Shown here piece after piece: positions 33,191 to 44,284 of a stretch of DNA of 64,000 bases. Both the position numbers and the translations under genes were made by a program. Position 1 is the first letter of the stretch; each line of letters opens with the position of its first letter. The notes under the pieces are model-generated. The model ran no database searches, was not told where the DNA came from, and saw only the letters and a program-made list of their open reading frames with translations. The DNA is from Undaria pinnatifida. Its lineage: Eukaryota; Sar; Phaeophyceae; Laminariales; Alariaceae. The stretch lies in NCBI GenBank assembly GCA_012845835.1, contig JABAKD010000025.1:24783173-24847172 (forward strand). Reading direction: 5' to 3'.

Positions 33191-34425
33191 TATATATTTA
33201 TAACCCCCCCCCCCCACCCAACGACCACTTCCCCGCGACCCGCACGACCGCCTAGACCTAGCACCCCACGCACATAGCAAGCCCCTACATATACGCGTAT
33301 TACGCGTGATCAGAGTGTCACACACAATCATGTAAGTATGAGTTTCTACCAAATCTTCGATCTTACAGCTGGAGTATATTCTTATAATAAATATGTGACC
33401 TAAACCTCTTGAAACCCCCCCCCCCTAACTTTTCTATTCATTTTTTTTATTTTCATGCTCCCTGTTGCTCAAACGCCCCAAACATTGAAATTCGCCAAGG
33501 TAATATACACTTACGAGCACTTGAGATCACGTCAATTTCTTCACAGAGCCATCCATGCCTCTGCTGAAATTCAGCCCTCGCGACCGCCCTCTCCTTCCCC
33601 GCCACCCGCACCATCCCCTGGACCTAGCACCACGGGTATAGCAAACCCATACACCTATGCGACATAAATATGTTGTTTGAAAAGCCCTTTCGCCCCCCTT
33701 CCTACCCCCCTCCCCCCCCACTCACACCCTTGAGCGCTCCGCCCTCACCTCACTTGTTGTACGACTCACAGGATATACATGATAAACTGGTGCATTCTTT
33801 CCATAACCGTCATATTTAACACGTTAAAAGATTTATAGTTCCCACGCACAGATTGAGCTGCCCCCGCCCCCCTCCCTCCCCCGCAGCTCCCTCTTGATCA
33901 AACCCAGGCCCCGACGTCCTTAAAACCTCCGGCCTCCTCTCACCGGTTATTCGACTTACAGGATGCACTCGATACACTGATGCATTTCCTTCCACAGTTG
34001 TCAGATTTAGTCCCCCTCAGAAACGGGTTTTATAGTTTCCGCGCACAGACTGATAACATCACCGTGTTGACCCTGATAGCTACACTGTAGTTGCAAGGGG
34101 AATCGCCGACCAATATCCATAACGAGGATACACAACCCTTTATACTCGCGATCGGAGTGTCACACACAGCTTGCAAAGATGAGTTTCGACAAAATATTCG
34201 ATCTCACAGCTGGAGTGTTTTTTTTTTTTTTTAGTAACCATATATATATATTGACCCTGATAGCTGCACTGTAGTTGCAAGGGGAGTGGCCGACCTATAT
34301 CCTTAATGAGGACACACAACCCGTAAACCGCGCGATCGGAGTATCATGTACTGCTTGCAAATACTCCGGAGTACGAATTTCGACAAAATATTCGATCTCA
34401 CTGCTGGAGTGTATTTTCTAAAAAA
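33190..34425 (+). repeat. R1 array with C tracts, part 1
   Basis: R1 copies at 33290-33395 (worn), 33950-34225 and 34250-34420, all in plus orientation. C-rich leaders at 33206, 33412, 33700 and 33860 carry the shared phrases CCTAGACCTAGCACC, ATAGCAAGCCC and TTGAGCTGCCCC. The leaders are the reverse complement type of the G-tract module next to minus-oriented R1 copies. Each R1 keeps GATGAGTTTCGACAAAATATTCGATCTCAC or a close form. Confidence 0.75.
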
Positions 34426-34593
34426 ATAAATACATACATGCATATATATATATATATGTTCCTGTTCCAGCGTTAGCCGGTCAGCCCTGTTACGTTTGAT
34501 GGTAAACACGTAGAATATCACAGACATATAAATCAATGTGTGGTGGATTTTTTGTAAAATGACCAAACAACGTATTTGCTTCGACCATCCCTT

Positions 34594-34860
34594 TCATTGC
34601 CCGGTGGTGCTGTAATCGCGTGAACACGGCGCTCCGCGTCACACGACCACCCGTCCGAATCAATGGTTTGAGGATCATGATAAGCTGAGTTTTCAGAAGT
34701 TTCGTTTGTTGTGTTGTGCCTTCCACTGGCCGGTGGTGCTGTAATCGCATGAACACGGCGTTTCGCGTCACACGACCACCCGTCCGAATGCATGGTTTGA
34801 GGATAATAACAAGGTAAGTTTTCAGCATTTTTGTTTCAGTTGATGCAAGTATTGCAGCCT
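34594..34860 (+). repeat. 129-bp tandem duplication within R5, block B
   Basis: CCGGTGGTGCTGTAATCGC at 34601 and 34730, followed in both by TGAACACGGCG, CGTCACACGACCACCCGTCCGAAT and TGGTTTGAGGAT. The period is 129 bp (43 codons). Confidence 0.85.
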
Positions 34861-35320
34861 TTAAAGCTACGGTCCACAACAGGAACGTTTTAGTGCAGCA
34901 ATTGGAGATAGGCTACGTAATAACACGAACTAAGCGCTTTCATTCGAGATGGGCCACGTTGCGATTAGTGCACTTAGCACTGTGGTCCGCAACCTTGCAT
35001 TGCCGGACGGAAAATGCAGAAACACTGCTGCTACAACGGCTCCTACAGTAGTGGACAAAAAAATGGCAACGCATCTGTTTTAGTTTGTGCCGTCCCTGCG
35101 TCAGCGGGACCACTCATTGTAGCCACGTAAGTGCCAGGTATTAGTTCAACGCTTTTACTACTACGACCAGACAACAACTTCGCTTTGATCGACCGTTTCA
35201 TCTGTCCGATGGTCGTCGATTCGCGTTGACTTAGCGTTGCGCGTCGGCGCTGAATCTGATTACTGAACACAAACGTCCAACCTTCGTTTTGTGCACATCT
35301 AAATTGGGGGCATCGTTCGC
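34861..35320 (+). repeat. R5 satellite-like repeat, block B
   Basis: GTGGTCCGCAACCTTGCATTG, GGACGGAAAATGCAG, TGCTGCTACAACGGCTCC, GTGCCG-CCCTGCGTCAGCG, AGACAACAACTTCGCTTTGATCGACCG and CGCGTTGACTTAGCG match the R5 modules at 13450-13890. Confidence 0.6.
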
Positions 35321-35329
35321 TGATATGAT

Positions 35330-35540
35330 AGAGATTCTTGACACTTTCTCATGCTACACGACCGCTCCCTCCCCTCTCGAAAACTCTGCCGTGTTCGGGT
35401 GAACCCTTGAGGGGGGGGCGGTGCGCGAGCTTGACAGGCTACAGCTGTTCCTGGATCCGCAAACATCAACATGGCATGTCCCCATCGTCCCAAAATCGGT
35501 ACCATAAAATGGATTACAGCTCCATTACGTAAGAAACTTA
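35330..35540 (+). repeat. R6' copy, block B
   Basis: CTCATGCTACACGACCGCTCC, GTGTTCGGGTGAACCCTTGAGGGG, GCAAACATCAACATGGCATG and CATCGTCCC match 14060-14200 and related copies. The minus frame contains GHAMLMFADPGTAV, similar to HDAMLTFAHAGAVV on the minus strand at 14027-14209. Confidence 0.55.
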
Positions 35541-35749
35541 CCCATTCATGCTGTGACTAGTAATGAATTCAAACGGTCCCTATGTTTACATCCCTAGTGT
35601 CTTCAACAGAGCCAAATAGTGTATACCACATATAATTCGGGAACATACGGATCGTTGAGATCTAGCTGACTTGCTACGTGATAAAGATGGCAGTTTTGAC
35701 AGTATAGTACAACAACAGTAGGGATCCCTCTAGTCTAGCCTATTAATCC

Positions 35750-36150
35750 AGTCTGTGTCAACCGGAAACGCCTGCATCATAGCGGCAGCAGACACTCCTC
35801 CGCATACTGACCAGCTGAGAATGGTACTAGTCAAATATCGGAGATGGTACGTGTTATATGTCATCATTTTTTTGTCGCGTCGCCGAATAACACGGAAAAT
35901 GCGTAGCGTATGTTCACCACAACTCCAGTGAGGGTGTGTTGGACACTACATACGTTGTCGTACCATGATGTCTGCTGTTTTTTTTCAAGAGAATTAGTTG
36001 CTCAGGATCCACGCGTGGAGCGACATTCCACCAAGTATCACGTAATATGCAGAATACTGGTAGGAAGGCTGTCGGTTGTGGTCAGTTTGCTCTGTGAGAC
36101 GTAGTAGATTTCTACCGTACAAAGACTGTATGTAACATTCAAACCCTCTC
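35750..36150 (+). repeat. R13 fragment followed by R12, copy 1
   Basis: 35758-35815 (GAAACGCCTGCATCATAG, GCAGACACTCCTCC, CATACTGACCA) matches 63680-63730. 35905-36150 (CCAGTGAGGGTGTG, GTCGTACCATGATGTCTGCTG, TTAGTTGCTCAG, ACCGTACAAAGACT) matches 48360-48552 in the same orientation. Confidence 0.6.
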
Positions 36151-36234
36151 GTATAGTAAGCAATACCAGACGGGTGATATAAATGGTTGTCTTCTTGCTA
36201 CAAGCGTCAGATTCGTCCCTTTTAAGGGTTTATA

Positions 36235-37490
36235 GTTTCCGCGCACGTATTGAAATGCCCCCCCCCCCCCCCCCCCCCCGCCCCGATCTTTCTTGTTCAA
36301 ACGCACCACCTGAAATGAAAATCTACCAGAGTAGTAAACACTTTACCAGCCAGCTGATACCATTTAAATATATTTCTAGATATCCACGTCGTAGCTCCAC
36401 TCATCTCCGCCCTCCTTGCCGCCCCCCCCTTTTGTTCCTCGCCCAGTTCGTTCAAACGCCCCTCTTACAGTCGAAATCAGCCAAAGAAATTTACACTTCT
36501 AAGCAATTGATATGACATCATTATCTTTTTAGCCATCCACGACGAAGCTTGCATTCATCCGCTCTCCACCCTTCTAACGCCCCCTCCTTTCCCACACACC
36601 GCACGATCACCTAGACTCAGCACCGCGCGTATAGCAAGCCTCTACACATATGATTAATACGCGCAATCGGAATATCACAAACAACGTTGCGAAGAGAAGT
36701 GACGATCAAATCCTTCATCTCATAGCTGGAGTGTACTTTAATATTATATGTGACCTAAACCTCTTGAAAAGGCTTCCCCCCCACCCCCCTTTTTTTCCCC
36801 TCGCTCTCTCTTGCCCAAACGCCCCCCACCTAATATCGAAATCCACCGGAGTAATAAACACTTCCACGCCCTGGATATCGCCTCACTACCTCATTAGAGC
36901 CGTCTATGCCGCTGCTGCAATTCCCATCCCCGCCGGCCCCCAACGCCCCCTCCTTCCCCACCATGCGCACCATCGCCTAGACCTAGCACCACGGGCATAG
37001 CAAACCCGTACAAATAATATGCGACCTAAAGCCCCCCTCCCCGCCCGCCACACCCCCCTCCCCCCTCCCCCACAAGAAGGATTTATATATTCCACGCGCA
37101 AATTGAGCTGCCCCACCGGTCCTTTTCCCCCTTCCCTCCTTCCCGCCCCCCTTTTGATCATCATGAGGCCCCCACGTAAATCTCCTTCCTCCCCTCGCCG
37201 GTTATTCGACTTACAGTATTCACGTGATAAACTGATGCATTTCCTTCCACAGCTGTCGGATTTGGTCCCCCTCAGAAACGGGTCTTGTGGTTTCCGCGGA
37301 CAGATTGGCTTACATCACACTGTTAACCCTGATAGCTACACTGTAATTGCAAGGGGAGTCGCCGACCTATTTCCTTAATGAGGACACACGACCCGTTATA
37401 CTCGCGATAAGAGTATCACACACAGCATGCAAAAATGAGGTTCGACAAAACATCCGATCTCACAGCTGGAGTGTATTATAATTATTAATT
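36235..37490 (+). repeat. R1 array with C tracts, part 2
   Basis: R1 copies at 36650-36750 (worn) and 37190-37485 lie with C-tract leaders at 36259, 36420, 36776, 37026 and 37110. The phrases CCTAGACCTAGCACCACGGGCATAGCAAACCC and ACCGGTCC-TTTCCCCC link it to 33190-34425. Confidence 0.75.
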
Positions 37491-38335
37491 AGTCTATTCG
37501 TCACGTCATGAGCGTCGTATGAAGGCGTAAACACCGTAGCGATGGGCACATCCGCGGCCAAGACTCACCACGCCGTCTACGACGTCTGGCCTCGTCTTCA
37601 GCGGAACGAAATCGAGATCAAGATAATCTGTTGTACGAAGAGAAGAGCGATTATAGGGCGCTACTGGTACTTTCGTCTCTAGGAGAGTAAACGTATGCCG
37701 AGAAGTTCCACACAGGGCGTACATGAAGAGATAATTCAGTTGCGGACGTGTTGGCTAGGCGAGATACCTTGAGAACATCGTCAGTAGCTTGGGATAGTTA
37801 GTTGTACCTTATCAACCACCCCTCCTGCTGGGTCCAGAAAGCATTAAGACGCGGACCTAGCTGCTGGACGCGTTTCAATCCCACCACAATCCCAGTACCG
37901 CTGAGGATAAGGAGCCGTGCTCATGCTGTGGACCGTCAGCTTCCGGAAAGATCTGAGAAACAGCTGTTTATAAAACCAATGTCCGTCCGTACTGCAGCCT
38001 GTTGAAGGGGTCTGATATTCTGCTGTACCCTTTCTTTAACGCAACCCACAGCACCACGAAGAGGTCAGGAGCTCTGTTGAGCGTAGTCCATATCGTGGAT
38101 CGTTAGCCTTGGTCATCCCGAGCAGCAGCGACATAGTGTAGCTAACTCCCAATACGCAGTTAGCTATTGGGCAGAGGTGCTTTGAACTTCGACATTTCAA
38201 ATAGGTCGTCTGACACAGAGAAAGTAATTCGAGAGTCGTGGACCTTCACTCCGTGGTAAAATTCGAATAGTACTGCTCTATCGCATCCGGTACTGCTGTG
38301 GCATCATACAAAATCGCCTAGCAAGTACTACTTAT
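37491..38335. other. No feature recognised
   Basis: Likely the worn 5' flank of Copia element 2; no LTR or open frame with a motif could be shown. Confidence 0.4.
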
Positions 38336-38339
38336 AATC

Positions 38340-39243
38340 ACGGGGGACTTGACGAACGACAGCGGAAACTTCATCAATGTCATTACGGGACTTAGGGTAT
38401 TCGACGGGCGATTGCCAATGAACGTTCGCGACTAGCACCAGAACTGGCTGCAATTCTCGGTGCCCCACGCCGTGACATTGCAAGCATGGTCATCGAAAAG
38501 TCCTGGCCTCCGGAAGAAATGACCGTCGGTACTGGGATCTCACCCGCACTTGATGTATACGACATGGTGAATTATGATCGATACGCCATTCTCTACCCGC
38601 TAACGGAGAAGCCAGCAGCACACCTCGTGGCCAAGCATGAAGGTATCACGGGCAATTTCGGAGACGGGCTGAAGGCCCTAGGGGAACGTTCCACAAAAAC
38701 AACAAGGTCACCCAAGAAGTCATCCGTGCAACCATGGAGGAGATCGTCAAAACCAGCATGAAGTGACGCCAACATCCGACCGACTACTTGATAGAGAAGA
38801 CCTTCGTCAGCTCTGAGCTCAAGAAGTTGGGTGAACCCATCTCCCTTCACAGACGCGAGGATTTTCGCGTCCAGAGGTATATTTCGAATGTCAAAGACAC
38901 CAAAGTGATCACCTACAGGGACCCCACCTATGAAATTTGCAAGATGCAGAAACCCATGCGCAACCGGTACCTTGACGACCACCTGTCACGCAACGACGCT
39001 AAGAGAGCGATCGCTGGTCGTTGCATCGCCATGACAGCAGAGATATCGATCTGCTACAATTGTGGCAAAAAGAGGCACTATGCACGGAACTGTAAGTTAA
39101 AGTCTTTTGGAACCCACAACAACAAGCAGGGGAACAAGGGATATCGCAAGATGGAGGCAGGATCTAAGGACGCAGCTGAGCACAAGTGGTGGTGTGAAAA
39201 CAAGACTGCCTCTCACGACGACACAGAATGTTACGTTCAGTGA
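38340..39243 (+). pseudogene. Copia element 2: gag with zinc knuckle
   Basis: Two frames are joined by a shift near 38690. The first (38486-38761) reads YAILYPLTEKPAAHLVAKHEG. The second runs from about 38690, has an in-frame stop at 38763, and then is open to 39243 with LKKLGEPISLHRREDFRVQR, KVITYRDPTYEICKMQKPMR, the zinc knuckle CYNCGKKRHYARNC (a CX2CX4HX4C finger) and WWCENKTASHDDTECY. Gag binds and packages element RNA. The gag is unlike that of Copia element 1, so a different lineage is present. Confidence 0.8.
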
Positions 39244-39387
39244 GCACCACGCCCGTCGCAGCATAGCAACGGTCACATTGCGTCATCCGCTGTTTTATTG
39301 AATGCGCGCTTACCTCCTGTCAACTCTATCGAGAAGTCATTGTTCAATTTTGATTCCGACTTGGACCAGGGATCTCCGTTTTAGGAT

Positions 39388-39830
39388 ATGGCGGCAGGCA
39401 GCGGCGAAAGGGCGCTCCAAACGCACGTCTTCAGGATCACCATGATTGTGGGCAGCGGCGCGTCGGATCACTTATTGGGCATCGGACAGAATGAAGACTT
39501 TCAAGAAACTGAAAATATTCGAAGATCATGGTCACCGCCGACAATAAGAAGGTCTATGCGACGGAAATTTGCACTATGTGGGGATACATAGTCGATCAGG
39601 CTGGGTAATATGTTCCAGTCCGACTCCCAATAATTATTGTACGTGGGTTTGGAAGAAACCCGTTCGCCTCTTTTAAATCAATAAACTCTGGATTAACCAC
39701 CAGCCTCAAGTACAGAAGCCCCTACATACAGTTCAACGGCAACAAATCGGTTCCGCGGAACCAGCGCCCTGGGGACAAGGGCCTGTGCTCGTACAGAATA
39801 CGTATTTCCGGCTTGGAACGTAACAGCGAC
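39388..39830 (+). pseudogene. Copia element 2: protease remnant
   Basis: It reads TMIVGSGASDHLL, where the catalytic Asp of the DSGAS/DH box has become Gly. In other frames it continues with ATEICTMWGYIVDQAG, IIIVRGFGRNPFASF and SGLTTSLKY. Frame changes and the active-site loss make it inactive. Confidence 0.75.
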
Positions 39831-40298
39831 GGCGCGCCGGAGGAAGCGCCACAAAATACTAGACCATCACAACCCGGAGTCGAATCATCTGCTGATTCAT
39901 CTGCGGTTGTGCCAGCTACATCCGCTAGGGAACCATCTGCTCAAGTCCAACATATATTGCATGAGGACGCGGGCATTTCACTGAATGAGGAAAGCTGTCA
40001 CAGGAAGATTCTTCCTCACAAACTTGGAGGCCATCATCAGAGACTGGAACACTACCGCATGGATGTGGATAGGTTTCGCTAGGAACCACACCTTCCATTT
40101 CACCCGGGGATGCAACTGCTGTTCGTCTGAGACCAAACCTTCTGCCGCGATTTCGGTCGCACAAGATGCACCGCATCACGAAACCGCCAGTACGAGATCA
40201 AATTGTAGTGTCAAAGAAATTGTCGGGAGCACGCACGACAAAGGGGCATCGTGGGCAGACACCCAGCAACGTACTTTAATTGTATCACTTGGGACTGA
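39831..40298 (+). pseudogene. Copia element 2: linker, integrase absent
   Basis: 39813-40082 is rich in P, S, E and A, like the linker that usually lies between Copia integrase and RT. No integrase motifs were found between it and the protease, so a deletion is likely. Confidence 0.45.
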
Positions 40299-40709
40299 GT
40301 GAAGGTGGAACCGGAGAATCTTAGCCGGAGGATCACGCGCACACTACAAGAGGACGCCGACAAATCACTGCACCTGGAAAAAGAATCATACTGGGTCGCC
40401 GGATCAACATACTCTGGGAGCCTCGGAGCATCATTATCTGGCGCCTCTGGTCCATCATTGCCCGAGCCCAACACAGAGACCAGCCTTCAGGTGAAGGGGG
40501 TCTACACGCTCACGATAGCAGACGGAGACCTGCGGGCTAACCTAAAACTGAATCTACGGAATCAACACAGCAATACCCAGACTTTCATGGGACACGTATA
40601 CCAACCTCAGGCGTCGCTGAACGGAGGACTCATCAACACCGAGATGAAGAAGCAGCAATTGGCATGTTCCACAGTTGACGCTGAGCTGATGACCACTGTT
40701 AAGTTTTGA
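40299..40709 (+). pseudogene. Copia element 2: RNase H remnant
   Basis: RANLKLNLRNQHSNTQTFMG, then NGGLINTEMKKQQLACSTVD followed by AELMTT, is a worn form of the Copia RNase H motif with the E of the S-T-x-E-A-E-Y box still recognisable only in part. Most of the RT is missing upstream. Confidence 0.65.
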
Positions 40710-41043
40710 ATGAATGGGAAAGACCTTATTCTCCAACTTCAACATTAAGCTGGGGCTCTAATACTAAGCTAATGGTAACCGGCCAAGCAGATCGGACGGC
40801 CGCCTGCGTCTACAACCACAAGGTAGAGCCACTGGAAACGTGAAAAGGAAAATCCCCTAGCGAAGTTGTAGAGTATTGAATATTCGAGTTGTGCGGGCCG
40901 GACGGAGACTCGATTGCTCCGCCATCGAAGTGGTCACTGGAGTATTGTTCTTACGTTATTGCGGTAGCGTATCACGTATATCTGCACTGACGCGATTAAT
41001 GATGTTGTTCAAGGTTTTGACAGTCGGTACCATGTAAGGATAC
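40710..41043. other. Spacer between Copia element 2 and the YR retrotransposon
   Basis: No open frame or repeat recognised. It ends at the left edge of direct repeat A1. Confidence 0.5.
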
Positions 41044-41275
41044 GCGTATTATTATCGAGGCACGAGAAAATAAGGGTTTAGTATGTACGGAAGAAGTTTG
41101 GGGTTACTGCACGGTGACCAATGAGATCAACGCGGGTGGTTACTCGTACTTGTCCTGGTATAGCAAAGGGAACCTTGGATCAGTTTTTCTTGTTGCTGAC
41201 TAGCAAGCGAAGAACGCAGAGAAGGGAGGAGCATCGTCAGCAAGACAAGGTCAAGGTGTGATAGACTGGCTGATT
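41044..41275 (+). repeat. Split direct repeat A1 (left end)
   Basis: Begins GCGTATTATTATCGAGGCACG and ends ATAGACTGGCTGATT. It matches A2 (46754-46985) over 232 bp without gaps; about 11 substitutions were counted by eye. Confidence 0.95.
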
Positions 41276-41386
41276 GCTGCGACTGCTTCTGCTGTGAGAC
41301 TTCGCTGGTACTGCCGTGGTGACTGCCGTGGTAATAAGTCGTTGTGACTACAGCTGTGGCGAGTGCTGCGGGCTGTCTCTGTGACG

Positions 41387-42727
41387 ATGGGTGATTCGCC
41401 GGGTGCCGTGGCCCCTGCTGCCGCCAGCGCTATAGTTGAGGATACTTTGGGTGCCCAGGCCGCCGCAGCTCTAGCGAGCTCGGGGTCTTCCTCCGGGGCG
41501 CAACCGGCCGGTGCGGCCTCGCCTTCGGGTGACTGGGCCACTTGGGCCCGACAGGTTGAAGCCGAATTCGCGCGGGTCCATAAGCGCCTCGACGACAATT
41601 ATGCCGAGTTATCGGCAATCGCCTCTTCCACCCGCGAAGCAGCGGATACATGTACTGATCAGGTTGCTAATCTCGACATCATGGTTAGACAGTTCATGGA
41701 AAACAACTTCGGTCGGGTAGCCTCCCGAGACGACGGCGACGCTCAGGAGCGGCAGCGTCAAAAAGCCCAGCTTGCCACCGAACTGACCACGTGGAACAAA
41801 GTGAACACATCCAGGAAGCTGTGGATCATTCGCGGGCGTATTCCCCCGAACCTCGGGGACTCTCCCGATGACTTGCAGTCTTTTGTGGGGGAGGCCACCC
41901 ACGTGACCGCCAGCGTAGCGTCCCAGCTTCGGTCGTTCAGTTCCTTCGACGTCGGGGCTTACAGGCCCCGTGTGGACGGGCCCATCGGGCACTCCCTAAT
42001 GGTCGCCGACCGTCTCGACCTCATGAGATTGGCTGTCGTTGCGATTCTTTCTGTGGGTCTTTCGCCTGGGGTCGCCGACGATCTCCCCTGTCTGGCACGG
42101 GTCAACGCCCTCGGAGACGCGTTTACGGTGGCGGTCATGGGCTTGCGCGCGCACACCTTCAGCAACTATAGCATGCTGTCCGTCCCAGAAGCGCATGCGG
42201 TGCTTTGTGACATGGTTATTCGCGACATCGCTTTGTGGGTGAGTGAGCTCATGCGTGCTGCGCAGCGGTCTTCCCCTGCTATTGTCCCTCCCCCAGCTGG
42301 CACGTCGTTCGACCCCCCACGCGTGCCCGCCTTCGTACGCACTCTCGAGTTTTGCCGCGGCGGGGGGAAGGTTCTCCGGCTCGTACTCAGTAGCATCGGT
42401 TCCGGCGCAGACAGGCCCACCAAGCGGAAGGCAACCGCTCCCCCCGCTGGGTCACCCGGGTCTAAGGGAAAGGCCAACTCAAGTCTCCCCCAGGTATGCC
42501 GAATGTTTGCGCGCACCGGTAAATGCAATTTGTCTCCGTGTAAGTTTCTGCACGAGGCCTCCGCGGCCTCGGCGGCCTCGCCATCTCCACCCGCTCGCAG
42601 AGAGGAAGGCGGTGGGAGCGTGGCGGCGGGCGGAGGGTCGCGAGCGTTGTCGTTGCGGCCGGTCCTCCCCGCGGGGGGCAACAGGGGGGGCGAGGGGGGC
42701 AGAGGCGCTGGTTCTCGTTCGGTATGA
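41387..42727 (+). CDS. YR element ORF1, gag-like protein with CCCH zinc finger
   Basis: The first likely start is ATG 41387 (MGDSPG); an in-frame ATG at 41363 would add eight residues. The N-terminal part is Ala/Ser-rich. A charged, helix-prone segment follows (WARQVEAEFARVHKRLDD and beyond, about residues 52-85 of the shorter form). A zinc finger near the C-terminus reads CRMFARTGKC-NLSPC-KFLH (CX8CX4CX3H, codons at 42497-42553). ORF1 of DIRS-order elements is thought to act as gag, binding element RNA. It ends at TGA 42725 but stays in the same frame as the RT downstream, so it may be the first part of a polyprotein cut by a stop. Large minus-strand open frames over it come from high GC. 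Confidence 0.8.
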   Translation: MGDSPGAVAPAAASAIVEDTLGAQAAAALASSGSSSGAQPAGAASPSGDWATWARQVEAEFARVHKRLDDNYAELSAIASSTREAADTCTDQVANLDIMVRQFMENNFGRVASRDDGDAQERQRQKAQLATELTTWNKVNTSRKLWIIRGRIPPNLGDSPDDLQSFVGEATHVTASVASQLRSFSSFDVGAYRPRVDGPIGHSLMVADRLDLMRLAVVAILSVGLSPGVADDLPCLARVNALGDAFTVAVMGLRAHTFSNYSMLSVPEAHAVLCDMVIRDIALWVSELMRAAQRSSPAIVPPPAGTSFDPPRVPAFVRTLEFCRGGGKVLRLVLSSIGSGADRPTKRKATAPPAGSPGSKGKANSSLPQVCRMFARTGKCNLSPCKFLHEASAASAASPSPPARREEGGGSVAAGGGSRALSLRPVLPAGGNRGGEGGRGAGSRSV

Positions 42728-43264
42728 AGACACGGGCCCCGCCGCCAAGTGGGGCCAACCTTTGCGGGCGCAGCTGCGGCGCCGGCGGTGGAGGTAGCGG
42801 CTGCGTCAACAATGGAGAGTGGCGGCCGCCTTTTGGGTCCAGCCTCGGGGGGCGCGACGGCGACGTTGGCGGCCAATAGGGGGGTTGCGTCGACGGTCGG
42901 CGTTGACGGAGCGCCGACCGTACCCGCAGCCCGCGGAGTCCCGGGCGGGTTGCGGGGGCGGGCGTTGGAGGCGCTGGCGAGCGAAGGCGGCGTTGGGCGA
43001 GAGCGTGTACCTGCTGCTCCGGGATCCGTCATATTCGGAAATAGAGGTGACCACGGGGAGCGCGCGCGGGCGTGTACGGTAGTTTCGGCGCGCATTGTAG
43101 GAACAGGTGTTTCGGGCGCGCGCGGAGACACATTTAATCATAGCGAACGTATGCGACGTTCGGGTTGTGGCTGGGGGTGCGGACACGGCTCGACCGACGG
43201 CGAGCGCGCGCACGCACAGTTGGATTCGGCGGTTGAGGCGTGGCGCGTCGCGCAGGATAGCGTA
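42728..43264 (+). CDS. YR element: in-frame linker between gag-like ORF and RT
   Basis: An open stretch of 179 codons lies between TGA 42725 and TAG 43265, in the same frame as ORF1 and RT. It is Gly/Ala/Arg-rich with no domain that I recognise. It could be the C-terminal part of gag, a worn segment or an untranslated spacer that is open because of its high GC. Confidence 0.4.
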
Positions 43265-43267
43265 TAG

Positions 43268-44284
43268 CGGTCGGTATCGTCAACAGGTTCCGCGAATCTC
43301 GATGTGGTTGCCAGTGCGGGGTCGTCTCTTTTGCATGCTTGTGCCGGCAGTGTTAAATTGTTTACGTCCGCTGTCGGATCCGATCGCATTGCCCCCCATA
43401 TTCAACCTCACATCGTTCGTCATTGGTTTGGTACCGTCAGGAACTTCCCTCGTGTTGACCAGCTGCTCCGCGTCTTGGCACCGGGTTCCCCGGTGTGTGT
43501 TGCGCGGGGGGGTAATCTGGCTGCTGAGCTTGCATACGGCAACCACCCGAGCGTCGCCCCCCATGCCGTTGCTGTTCACCAAAAGATATGTGCTGACGTT
43601 GGGCACGGTCGGGCTTTGGTGTTAAAGTTAAGTTCCGCCGCCGATATTCCGGGTTTACGTGTTTCGCCATTGGCCGTCGTGCTTAAGCCTAAGTTTCGCA
43701 TCATCCACGATCTCACATTTGCGCGCGCGGGCGGCCACTCCAGCGTTAACGACGATACCGACTTTTCCTCCGCCCCCTCCTGCGAGCTCGGTCATGTATT
43801 TCGGGATGTGTTGTTAAGGGTGTTGTTTTTGCGGCAGTTGCACGGTCCCACAGCTAGAATCGCCCTCTGCCGCGTTGACGTGAAAGACGCCTATCGTCAA
43901 GTCTTAGTTGACCCGGTAGGGGCGCCGGTGTTTGGGTACGCGATGGGCAAATACGTAGTTGTGGATCTTCGCTTGCAATTCGGGTGGCGTAATAGTCCCG
44001 GGTTCTGGGGGCTAATGACGTCTGCGCTGGAACATTCCCACACCCACTCTACGTTTCAAAATGCGGCTGTTTCCCCACAAAGGGCGGCTGCCGTCGAACA
44101 TGTGCGTCTTGCCCCGCCGCGGGGGGGTTCAGTGACGTCCCTCCCTCGCGATTGTCGGACCGTATCCGGTAGCGGCGGCTACGCCGGGAGTCGTTTTTTC
44201 GTGCGGTACTACGTAGACGATGGCATTCTTGTCGAGGTTCAGTGGTGGCCGGACGGTCGTCGCTGTATGCGGGCTGTGCAGTGA
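43268..44284 (+). CDS. YR element reverse transcriptase domain
   Basis: Open from the codon after TAG 43265 to TGA 44282. Numbering from GTG 43304: KPKFRIIHDLTFA (129-140); motif A RVDVKDAYRQV (190-200, catalytic Asp 192); motif B FGWRNSPGFWGLM (226-238); motif C RYYVDDGILV (301-310) with both Asp of the YVDD box. The IHDL and FGWRNSPGFW signatures are those of DIRS/Ngaro-type RTs, not of Copia or LINE RTs. It copies element RNA into DNA. The active-site residues are intact. No ATG start is evident, which fits expression as part of a longer protein. Confidence 0.9.
   Translation, partial: RSVSSTGSANLDVVASAGSSLLHACAGSVKLFTSAVGSDRIAPHIQPHIVRHWFGTVRNFPRVDQLLRVLAPGSPVCVARGGNLAAELAYGNHPSVAPHAVAVHQKICADVGHGRALVLKLSSAADIPGLRVSPLAVVLKPKFRIIHDLTFARAGGHSSVNDDTDFSSAPSCELGHVFRDVLLRVLFLRQLHGPTARIALCRVDVKDAYRQVLVDPVGAPVFGYAMGKYVVVDLRLQFGWRNSPGFWGLMTSALEHSHTHSTFQNAAVSPQRAAAVEHVRLAPPRGGSVTSLPRDCRTVSGSGGYAGSRFFVRYYVDDGILVEVQWWPDGRRCMRAVQ

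Noticed and set aside
33190-37490. CRISPR-like array
   Set aside because: Units are hundreds of bases long, diverged and without unique spacers of constant length; they are R1 transposon-type repeats in a eukaryotic context.
42166-43131. 321-codon minus-strand open frame and other long frames over the YR element
   Set aside because: The plus-strand frame has domain motifs (zinc finger, RT). High GC lowers stop frequency and gives long shadow frames; the minus frame has no motif.
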